A stretch of DNA of 12,610 nucleotides from an uncultured Eubacterium sp. GTDB taxonomy: Bacteria > Bacillota > Clostridia > Peptostreptococcales > Anaerovoracaceae. Where the stretch lies: the NCBI GenBank assembly GCA_905193765.1, contig CAJJPZ010000057.1:1-12610 (forward strand), given 5' to 3'. Position 1 is the first letter of the stretch. Each line of letters opens with the position of its first letter. This document shows, in pieces, positions 1-6,081 of the stretch. The translations under genes and the position numbers were made by a program. The notes beneath the pieces were generated by a model. That model was not told the DNA's origin. It saw nothing but the letters and a program-made list of their open reading frames with translations, and did not search any database.

Positions 1-487
1 TAGCGCTTGCTGCAGTGCCTGAGTCTGCAACTCCGTTTACTTTAGTCAGGAACTGGAATCCGTGTCTGAATATACCGTGTTTCACTGTTGCTCTTGAAAC
101 TGCATCGAAAGCGCCCAGGTCATCTGTCTTTTCCTGGTCCTGTGTAGTACCTTTGGCTTCTGTCTTTGTAGCCTTGTCGATGTCCTCGCCTTCCCAGTAC
201 TCCAGATATGACATGGATGCTGAACCGTAGAGTTCAGTGCCCTTGTCTGTCGTATAATACTTCACGCCTGTGCTGCCTATCTCTGTCGGCGTCACAGTCT
301 CGCCGTCTGCAGTATATGTGTCTGCTGACTTGTCAGTGTAGTAGTATGTGATGCCCTCTTTGACATCGAGCTTAGTCATGGCTACGATGCCGCTGTCTGC
401 ATATACGCCTGCCGGTATGCAGGTGGCCAGCATTGCTGCTCCTACTGCAAGAGAGGCAGCTCTGCTTCTGAGTTTTGATTTGATCAT
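1..487 (-). CDS. Tp47-like secreted protein (partial, 3' end outside window)
   Basis: The first 162 codons of an exported protein; the rest runs off the left edge. The ATG at 485-487 has an AAGGAGG ribosome site 10 bases upstream. A basic N-terminus and hydrophobic stretch (residues 1-30) end in VYA before D31, a typical signal peptidase I site. From about residue 95 (MSYLEYWEGED, then DLGAFDAVSRAT, HGIFRHGFQF) it follows the N-terminal domain of Treponema pallidum Tp47 (recalled: LSYADYWAGE, DAGMFDAVSRAT, HGAFRQQFQY). Tp47 is an abundant membrane lipoprotein with reported penicillin-binding and beta-lactamase activity, physiological role unclear. Here no convincing lipobox is seen (LATC lacks the usual Gly/Ala/Ser before Cys), so it may be secreted rather than lipid-anchored. 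It lies 93 bases downstream of apbE on the same strand. The DAVSRAT segment resembles the ApbE flavinylation motif. Family assignment is fairly sure; function is not. Confidence 0.8.
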   Translation of the reverse strand, partial: MIKSKLRSRAASLAVGAAMLATCIPAGVYADSGIVAMTKLDVKEGITYYYTDKSADTYTADGETVTPTEIGSTGVKYYTTDKGTELYGSASMSYLEYWEGEDIDKATKTEAKGTTQDQEKTDDLGAFDAVSRATVKHGIFRHGFQFLTKVNGVADSGTAASA

Positions 488-512
488 CCTTTCCGATCCT
501 CCTTCTTGACTC

Positions 513-531
513 ATTATCAATGATCATTAAC
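513..531 (-). promoter_or_regulatory. possible Fur-like box upstream of the Tp47-like gene
   Basis: On the minus strand this reads as three GATAAT-like hexamers: GTTAAT (531-526), GATCAT (525-520), one base, then GATAAT (518-513). It contains the perfect palindrome AATGATCATT (519-528). Compared with the classical 19-base Fur box it matches at 12 of 19 positions. It lies 25-45 bases upstream of the Tp47-like start, where a repressor could act on a gene-proximal promoter, but I see no convincing -35/-10 pair there. AT-rich intergenic DNA produces such matches by chance, so this is only a candidate. Confidence 0.3.
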
Positions 532-547
532 GTATATCTATAGTGAC

Positions 548-570
548 TTTCCCATGCCCTGTATGGGAAA
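548..570 (-). other. short hairpin between apbE and the Tp47-like gene
   Basis: A perfect 8-base inverted repeat (TTTCCCAT / ATGGGAAA) with a 7-base loop lies about 10 bases after the apbE stop. No T tract follows on either strand, so it is not a standard intrinsic terminator. It may be a weak 3' stabiliser or processing element that uncouples expression of apbE from the Tp47-like gene within one transcript. Function is inferred only from position. Confidence 0.4.
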
Positions 571-580
571 ATTACTATGC

Positions 581-1624
581 TCATTCAACGATGGTATATC
601 CGTCCTTTGTCAGCGTGAACATGTTTTTTGCTTTTTTATTCATATAGACATTCTTATCTGAATCTGCAAACACTGCCGCTGCATCGTATTTTTCTGCCAG
701 CTCCATACCTTTGTCCTTTCCAAGCACAAAGCAGGCCGTTGCCAGCATGTCGCTGACGAGGCCGCTGTCGCATACTACTGTCACCGAGATGAGGCCGCTT
801 CTCGCCGGATAGCCTGTTTCCGGATCTATAATATGATGGTATCTGATACCGTCTTTCATGAAATATTTCTCGTAGTCTCCTGATGTGGAAATGTACGACT
901 CGCCTTCCACTGCGACGGTACCGAGATAGTCGCCGTCGTCTCTGGGATCCGTGACTGCCACGTTCCAGGCTGACCCGTCGGGCTTGCTGCCGTATGTCAT
1001 GATACTGCTGCCGCCGATGGTTATGACTGCACCGGTGACGCTGCCGTATTTGTCGAACATGTCCTTTATGCGGTCGCATCCAAGGCCCTTGCCTGCTGCG
1101 CCGAGATCCAGGGAAGTGTCTGCATTCAGTCTGACGCTGCTGCCGCTGAGCTTCACTTTCTCGTATCCCGTGTCTTTGAGCAGCGCCTTTATTTTGCTTT
1201 CCTCCGGCAGCTTCGGCGTTTCTCCGTCAAAGCCCCAGAGCCTTGTTATCTTTCCTATGGTGGGATCGAAGGCACCGCCGCTGTCCTTTGCCATATTCAG
1301 CACGCTGTCAAGATAGCCTGCGGTATCGTCGGACACTTTCACAGATTCTTTACCGGTGGATGCGTTTATCTTCGCTATCTCGGAACCTGATTTCCTCCAG
1401 GATATCAGCCTGTCTTCCGTATCGGAAAGTTCCTTCTCCACATCCTCTGTGATGTCATCTCCCGTGGAGTATATGGTCTCGCTGAGCACTGTGCCCATCA
1501 CGAAACCTGTATAGTCATACTGCTCCACGCTGCTGCTGTCACTGCTGCCGCAGCCTGTAAACATGATTGCCGCTGCTGCGATGACCAAAGCTGTGACAAC
1601 TGTACTGAAACGGATCTTTTTCAC
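581..1624 (-). CDS. apbE: FAD:protein FMN transferase, ApbE/Ftp family lipoprotein
   Basis: ApbE enzymes move FMN from FAD onto a Thr/Ser of exported proteins (Mg-dependent), outside the membrane. The 347-residue length fits the family. A lipoprotein signal (residues 1-25) has the lipobox FTGC with Cys25. Family motifs in order: GFVMGTVLS (40-48), FDPTIGKITRLWGF (119-132), DLGAAGKGLGCDRI (173-186), a Gly-Gly turn ITIGGSS (201-207), TSGDYEKYF (247-255), RYHHIIDPETGYPAR (261-275) and SDMLATACFVLG (291-302), where the acidic and Thr residues correspond to the metal-binding site. GGSS replaces the more usual GGN. The start is GTG (1622-1624), chosen because AAGGAGG lies 6 bases upstream and a lipoprotein signal follows at once. 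It has its own strong promoter with two GTTAG/CTAAC operators. The Tp47-like gene follows. Treponema Ftp is the best-studied relative. Confidence 0.95.
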   Translation of the reverse strand: MKKIRFSTVVTALVIAAAAIMFTGCGSSDSSSVEQYDYTGFVMGTVLSETIYSTGDDITEDVEKELSDTEDRLISWRKSGSEIAKINASTGKESVKVSDDTAGYLDSVLNMAKDSGGAFDPTIGKITRLWGFDGETPKLPEESKIKALLKDTGYEKVKLSGSSVRLNADTSLDLGAAGKGLGCDRIKDMFDKYGSVTGAVITIGGSSIMTYGSKPDGSAWNVAVTDPRDDGDYLGTVAVEGESYISTSGDYEKYFMKDGIRYHHIIDPETGYPARSGLISVTVVCDSGLVSDMLATACFVLGKDKGMELAEKYDAAAVFADSDKNVYMNKKAKNMFTLTKDGYTIVE

Positions 1625-1671
1625 CGTTGACCTCCTTGAAAATATCTGTCCTATGTGAACGAACAGCCTTT

Positions 1672-1687
1672 GTTAGTTTGAACTAAC
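1672..1687 (-). promoter_or_regulatory. second GTTAG-N6-CTAAC operator in the apbE leader
   Basis: A perfect inverted repeat, GTTAGTT-TG-AACTAAC read on the plus strand, lies in the predicted 5' leader of apbE, about 50 bases before the start codon. Its half-sites are the same GTTAG/CTAAC as in the operators at 1731-1748 and 5939-5958, with 6 bases between them as in the former. It may be an auxiliary repressor site or a roadblock. The motif resembles DtxR/IdeR/MntR-family boxes; the regulator is not in the window. Confidence 0.55.
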
Positions 1688-1730
1688 CTCTCATCTTTTA
1701 AATAGCAGCCTGAATACACCGGCCGCTATC

Positions 1731-1748
1731 AGTTAGACAAGCCTAACT
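1731..1748 (-). promoter_or_regulatory. metal-box-like operator at the apbE transcription start
   Basis: The inverted repeat AGTTAG-N6-CTAACT begins about 2 bases downstream of the predicted apbE transcription start, where bound repressor would block initiation. The TTAG...CTAA half-sites match those of the DtxR/IdeR consensus (TTAGGTTAGCCTAACCTAA). The same half-sites, at the same place relative to the -10 box, occur at the promoter of the leucine-rich-repeat gene (5939-5958), which supports a real shared operator. The metal and the regulator are inferred. Confidence 0.65.
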
Positions 1749-1756
1749 TATTTGGT

Positions 1757-1785
1757 ATAGTATCATTTATTCACGATTTTGTCAA
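1757..1785 (-). promoter_or_regulatory. vegetative-type promoter of apbE
   Basis: On the minus strand there is a perfect -35 TTGACA (1780-1785), a 17-base spacer and a -10 TACTAT (1757-1762), giving a transcription start near 1750 and a leader of about 125 bases. The Tp47-like gene downstream may share this transcript. Confidence 0.8.
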
Positions 1786-1844
1786 TACACCAATATCTGA
1801 TCATATCTTTTTTATGTTTTATTATTTTATTCCAGAAAGCAGTT

Positions 1845-1880
1845 GACCGGCAGCTGATGCTTCTGCACCTCCTGCCGGTC
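1845..1880 (-). terminator. hairpin after the leucine-rich-repeat gene
   Basis: A perfect 9-base stem (GACCGGCAG / CTGCCGGTC) encloses an inner GTGC-AGAA-GCAT mini-stem and begins 22 bases after the TAA stop. It is GC-rich and stable, in the place expected of a terminator, but no clear T tract follows on the minus strand. It could instead protect the 3' end of the mRNA. The apbE promoter follows about 60 bases further on. Confidence 0.5.
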
Positions 1881-1902
1881 TTCTGTATCTGTAGTACGTT
1901 AT

Positions 1903-4900
1903 TTATTTTGCTTTGACGGTCTTCGTCTTCGACCATGCTCCGTAATAAGTCTTTCCTGATACTTTCTTGTATGCTCTGACTTTCACGGTGTATTTCTTTC
2001 CATTTTTCAGTGATTTGATGGTACGTGATGTCTTTGCAGTGCTTATGGTCTTCCATGATCCCGCACCTGATTTTTTATATGCGATCTGGTAGGATACACC
2101 TCCGCTCTGTTTGCCGATCTTCACCGATGCAGAGCGTTTTCCTGCCTTGACTGATCTCAGTTTTGCCTTTGCAGGCACTATGGAGAACGTCTTCACAGTC
2201 GTTCCTGTGTAATAGCCTTTGCCTGTTATCTCCACTCTGCCTGTGCCGATGGCCTTGTTGTTCTTGTATGATACAGTGTAGTCCGTACCTGCTTCGAGAC
2301 CTTCGACAGTCACTGACGGCTTATGTGCCTTGCCGCTGTATGTGAACTTCGCTGCACTGATGCTGATCTTCATATCTGCCACTGAACCAAGCTGCAGCTT
2401 CATACCCTTTTCCAGAGCGAACTTCGCAGCTGTGCTATCTTTGCTGTCGGCTTTTATGGTCATTTCTTCACGGTTTATGAAGGAATCGTCTGCTATGTCC
2501 TTTACCGATGACGGTATATGAACGATTTTCAGCGCATTGCTGCCCTCTTTGCCCATGAACGCCTTTGCACCTATAGTTTCGAGAGTGGACGGCAGGCTGA
2601 GTTCTTCCAGCGAATCCATCCTGGCGAATGCTTCATTGCCTATGGATGTGACGCCTTCAGGGATCACCAGTTTCTTAACATCCTTTGCCCATGAGAAGGC
2701 TGATGCGCTGATGGTCTTCAGTGTGGACGGCAGGACTATCTCCTCCAGACCCTCTTCATATCCCCAGAATGAGAATGGCTCTATCGTGGTTATCCCTTCA
2801 GGGATGACTAATTTCTTTCCTTTGCACTCTGCGAATCCGTATGCTCCTATGCTCTTTACTGTGGATGGTATCCTGTCCACACCGGTCCAGTTCTCGGCTC
2901 CGAAGAACGCTGAATCCTCAACGACTTCAAGTCCTTCCGGCAGTTCGCAGTCAGTTAGACCTTCATCGTACTGGAATGCGCCCTTGCCGATGGTCTTCAG
3001 TGTGGACGGCAGCGTCACCTTCTCAAGGTCAAAGCACATGAAGAACGCATATGATCTGATCTTCGTCACGCCATCGGCGACTTTTACACTGGTGCGACCT
3101 CTAGGGCAGAACACCACTTCATCGCCATCTTTATTGTAAAGTATCCCGTTGTAGCTGCTGTAAAGCGGGTTGTCTCCGGATACAGTTATAGCCTTCATGT
3201 TATTGTCTGCAATGGTTTTTCCGGCTTCCTCGAAAACATCTCCCATATATTTACCACCCATGTTCTCAAAAGTAGACGGCAGGTGGAGCGTGGAAAGATG
3301 AGCTCCCAGGAATGCTTCCTGGCCTATGGTTTTTAAGCCCTCGTTGAGAGTGATGCGGGTGAGAGCACTGCAGTTGCGGAATGCTTTCTCTTCTATTTTT
3401 TCGATAGTCTCAGGAAGTACCACTTTAGTAAGTGATTTGCAGTTTGAAAATGCGCTTTCCGGTATCGTCGTCATGCCTTCGCCCAGCGTGATCTTCTCGA
3501 CTGCTGTGTTGCTGAAGGAGCTTTTGCCGATCTCTGTCACGCTGCTGAGGTTTATGGATGTCAGCTTAGTACAGCCTGAGAACGCTTCCTCACCTATTGT
3601 AGTCAGAGTCTTCGGCAGTACCACTTCCTTTATATCCGTCTTTTCCTTGAAAGCACCGGCCTCGATGCCTTTTACTGTCGTGCCGCCTATTTCTTCAGGT
3701 ATCTCCAGCTTCGACATATCGCTGCCCAGGAAGCCGGTTATAATTCCGTCTTCTGTCACAGTGAAGTCGCTCTCGCCTTCTTTCTTGACCACATTCACTT
3801 TGCATACGGCAGTCAGTCTGCCAGCTCTTGCTGTTACCTCGGCAGTTCCCGGTTCGATGCCTGTGACTTCACCTTTGTCTGTCACTTTGACGATGTTTTT
3901 ATCACTGCTGCTCCATACTACGACCGGTATTCGGGCACCTTCAGGTGAGGCTATCACAGTCAATGTCTTAGTCTCCTGTCTGCTGAGCCTGATATCATTC
4001 TCGCCTAAAGTTATGGATGTGGCGTCCCTGAACTCGTCAAGAGCATGGAACACCATCTTGCACTTGTCGCCTCTTGATTCTTTCTCGTTCTTTACGAATG
4101 TTTCTGTCTTCGAACCTGACGGTGCATAGACATCCAGTGCGTAATAGTACGGGATGGCGTCCTTTGCAAGCTCTGTGTCGCTACCTTTTATGACGATATA
4201 TCTGTCGCCGCTGTATTCGTAATCAAAGGCACCTTCTCCGATGGACTTCACCGACGCCGGGATCGTGATACCCACCACATGGCTCACGGAAAAAGCTCTG
4301 TCCCCGATAGTCTCAAGACCTTCGTTGAGATCCACAGATCTCAGCTGTGCATTGAAGAAAGCCTCCTGATCGATGGCCTTCATCGTTCCTGGGAATTCCA
4401 GATATCTCACCGATGAGTTCATGAAAGCCATTTTCCCGATGGTCTCAAGGCTGTCAGGCAGCTCCATCTTCTCTATGCTGCTTTTGTAAAATGCATACTT
4501 GTCTATCGCTGTTATTTTATCACTGAATTTTATCGACGTCTTTGCTGCAGGGCAGTATATCAGCGTGCTGCCGTCTGCGCTGTACACGACGCCGTCTGCT
4601 GATGAATATGTGCTTCCGCCGTCTGCTACATTGACTGCAGTGAGTTTCGCAGGTGTGGCCTGCGGCGTTCCTGTGCTGGAAACATTGACGAACATCTCAC
4701 CGAACCATGTGCCGTCACTTCCCACTGTTTTCAGCGATGCCGGAAGGTTCAGCGTCTCCAGGGCGTTCATGCCGCTGAAAGCTTTTGCTGCTATGGAAGT
4801 CACTCCTTCAGGAATCGTAAGTTCCGTTACAGCAGTCGCCTTGCTGAATGCTCCCGAAGCGATCTCCTTCACACCTGAAGGTACGGACACTTTCGTGTCT

Positions 4901-5898
4901 TTGCCGTTATAGGCAGTCAGGACTCCGTCTGTTATCTCGAAATCCGCCGGGTCGCTGACTGTGACTTTGCAGACTGCTGATTTTTCGCCTGCTGACGCCT
5001 TTATTTCAGTCGTTCCTGCTGCAACTGCCGTGACTTTACCTGCATCGTCCACAGATGCTATCTTATCGTCGTCCGACGTCCATGTCACCTTGCGGTCCGT
5101 AGCGTTTTCCGGCAGGACTTCGGCTTTAAGAGTTTCCGAAGAGCCTGTGGTGAGGCTTAGTGTCGACGGCGTCACCGTCACTGAGCTTACCGCAATATCC
5201 TGCGCACTGTCGATATCCACGAACTCCAGCTTACACTTGTCGCCCCTGGACTCCTTCTGCGAAGTTACATATGTCTCAGCAGTGGACCCTTTGTGACCGT
5301 ATATCTTTACAGTGTTGTAGTAGGCTGCGAACCCGCTGCCAAGCACCGTATCCTTGTTCAGTATCTTTATGGAAGACCCTCCTGCGGAACCAAGTCCCAG
5401 GCTGTCGAAGGCATCTCCGCCTATCTCTGTAACGCTTTCAGGGATCTCTATGACAGTGCCTGCCGGGAAATACACCTCACTGAAAGCTCCGTATCCTATG
5501 GTCTTCAGACCTTCATGGAAAGTAACTTCCTTGAGCTTCGCTGCGTAAAACGCCATGCTGTCCAGGCTCTCCACCGACGAAGGTATATCTATCTTAGCCA
5601 CTGATGCATTGAAAAATGCAGACTTACCTATCTTCTTCACTGACGAAGGTATTGTCACACTGGTGCACTCTGAATTTTTGAATGCATTTTCACCTATCTC
5701 CGTGACTGTATCCGGAATAGTTATTTCTTTATCTGTCCCGGTATAGGATGTCAGGACTCCGTCTGTTATGACAAAGCCTCCATTGACGCCGCCGGTGTCA
5801 GCGTAGGACGGCATTACCTGTGATATACCCATAAAGAGTATGAGGACAGCCGCCATGATATATACCATGATGTTTCTTGCTCTGATAATCTTGATCAT
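1903..5898 (-). CDS. BspA-type leucine-rich-repeat surface protein with Ig-like domains
   Basis: A 1331-residue exported protein; specific function not recognised. A signal peptide (1-33) ends ...PSYA before D34. Three modules follow. Each opens with an [F]-x-[IV]-T-[DE]-G-[VI]-[LI] strand and has LRR_5/BspA repeats of the type IPxxVxxIGxxAFxxx: residues 41-225, 320-618 and 711-1165. Modules 1 and 2 end in the shared tag KESRGDKCK (215-223 and 606-614). They are followed by Big_2 Ig-like domains (about 236-317 and 626-706, with WTSDDDKIASV and WSSSDKNIVKV cores). The C-terminus has a small beta-rich MBG-like domain (1176-1240) and a Lys-rich fibronectin-III-like domain (1243-1331). No LPxTG, GW or SLH anchor is seen; the basic tail may bind the wall electrostatically. 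Relatives are adhesins or host-binding surface proteins. The promoter and operator upstream match those of apbE. The start is odd: GGAG abuts this ATG directly. Confidence 0.9.
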   Translation of the reverse strand: MIKIIRARNIMVYIMAAVLILFMGISQVMPSYADTGGVNGGFVITDGVLTSYTGTDKEITIPDTVTEIGENAFKNSECTSVTIPSSVKKIGKSAFFNASVAKIDIPSSVESLDSMAFYAAKLKEVTFHEGLKTIGYGAFSEVYFPAGTVIEIPESVTEIGGDAFDSLGLGSAGGSSIKILNKDTVLGSGFAAYYNTVKIYGHKGSTAETYVTSQKESRGDKCKLEFVDIDSAQDIAVSSVTVTPSTLSLTTGSSETLKAEVLPENATDRKVTWTSDDDKIASVDDAGKVTAVAAGTTEIKASAGEKSAVCKVTVSDPADFEITDGVLTAYNGKDTKVSVPSGVKEIASGAFSKATAVTELTIPEGVTSIAAKAFSGMNALETLNLPASLKTVGSDGTWFGEMFVNVSSTGTPQATPAKLTAVNVADGGSTYSSADGVVYSADGSTLIYCPAAKTSIKFSDKITAIDKYAFYKSSIEKMELPDSLETIGKMAFMNSSVRYLEFPGTMKAIDQEAFFNAQLRSVDLNEGLETIGDRAFSVSHVVGITIPASVKSIGEGAFDYEYSGDRYIVIKGSDTELAKDAIPYYYALDVYAPSGSKTETFVKNEKESRGDKCKMVFHALDEFRDATSITLGENDIRLSRQETKTLTVIASPEGARIPVVVWSSSDKNIVKVTDKGEVTGIEPGTAEVTARAGRLTAVCKVNVVKKEGESDFTVTEDGIITGFLGSDMSKLEIPEEIGGTTVKGIEAGAFKEKTDIKEVVLPKTLTTIGEEAFSGCTKLTSINLSSVTEIGKSSFSNTAVEKITLGEGMTTIPESAFSNCKSLTKVVLPETIEKIEEKAFRNCSALTRITLNEGLKTIGQEAFLGAHLSTLHLPSTFENMGGKYMGDVFEEAGKTIADNNMKAITVSGDNPLYSSYNGILYNKDGDEVVFCPRGRTSVKVADGVTKIRSYAFFMCFDLEKVTLPSTLKTIGKGAFQYDEGLTDCELPEGLEVVEDSAFFGAENWTGVDRIPSTVKSIGAYGFAECKGKKLVIPEGITTIEPFSFWGYEEGLEEIVLPSTLKTISASAFSWAKDVKKLVIPEGVTSIGNEAFARMDSLEELSLPSTLETIGAKAFMGKEGSNALKIVHIPSSVKDIADDSFINREEMTIKADSKDSTAAKFALEKGMKLQLGSVADMKISISAAKFTYSGKAHKPSVTVEGLEAGTDYTVSYKNNKAIGTGRVEITGKGYYTGTTVKTFSIVPAKAKLRSVKAGKRSASVKIGKQSGGVSYQIAYKKSGAGSWKTISTAKTSRTIKSLKNGKKYTVKVRAYKKVSGKTYYGAWSKTKTVKAK

Positions 5899-5938
5899 CT
5901 CCTTTTCATAAATTATTTGCCTACTGTATTTTTACGAA

Positions 5939-5958
5939 GTTAGTTCGTATTAACTAAC
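5939..5958 (-). promoter_or_regulatory. metal-box-like operator of the leucine-rich-repeat gene
   Basis: On the minus strand the 20-base element GTTAGTTAATACGAACTAAC has perfect 7-base arms. It can also be read as two overlapping, slightly imperfect GTTAG-N6-CTAAC sites offset by 4 bases, which recalls how two DtxR/IdeR dimers bind overlapping half-sites. It starts about 3 bases after the predicted transcription start, the same arrangement as at apbE. The regulator identity is inferred. Confidence 0.65.
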
Positions 5959-5967
5959 CACATCAGA

Positions 5968-5996
5968 ATATTATCACAATGTCAAATAATTGTCAA
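5968..5996 (-). promoter_or_regulatory. promoter of the leucine-rich-repeat gene
   Basis: A perfect -35 TTGACA (5991-5996), a 17-base spacer and a -10 TAATAT (5968-5973, 4 of 6) on the minus strand predict a start near 5961 and a leader of about 60 bases. Its geometry matches the apbE promoter exactly. Confidence 0.7.
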
Positions 5997-6001
5997 TGCA
6001 G

Positions 6002-6055
6002 AACTCCTCATCACCTTCGGAACACATACCGTCGTTCCAGAGGTGATGGGGAGTT
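6002..6055 (-). terminator. long hairpin after the PyrK-like gene
   Basis: A 15-base stem (6002-6016 with 6041-6055, one G-U pair) encloses a second stem GGAAC/GTTCC. It begins 26 bases after the stop of the PyrK-like gene and just upstream of the promoter of the leucine-rich-repeat gene, so it probably ends the upstream transcript. No long T tract follows on either strand, which leaves the mechanism uncertain. Confidence 0.55.
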
Positions 6056-6081
6056 GTTTCAATGAGACTGCCGGGATGATG

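Noticed and set aside
1625..1750. Riboswitch (for example FMN) in the 125-base apbE leader
   Set aside because: I see no conserved FMN-aptamer core; the leader's visible structure is the second GTTAG/CTAAC repeat.
2537..4129. Long plus-strand open frames (200 and 267 codons) opposite the leucine-rich-repeat gene
   Set aside because: They mirror the repeated IPxxV...AF pattern of the real gene, lack ribosome sites and have no recognisable domain. The minus-strand protein has a signal peptide and known domains over the same bases.
1903..5898. DNA tandem repeats or a CRISPR-like array
   Set aside because: The periodic signal is at protein level (leucine-rich repeats of variable length); there are no identical DNA repeats with unique spacers.
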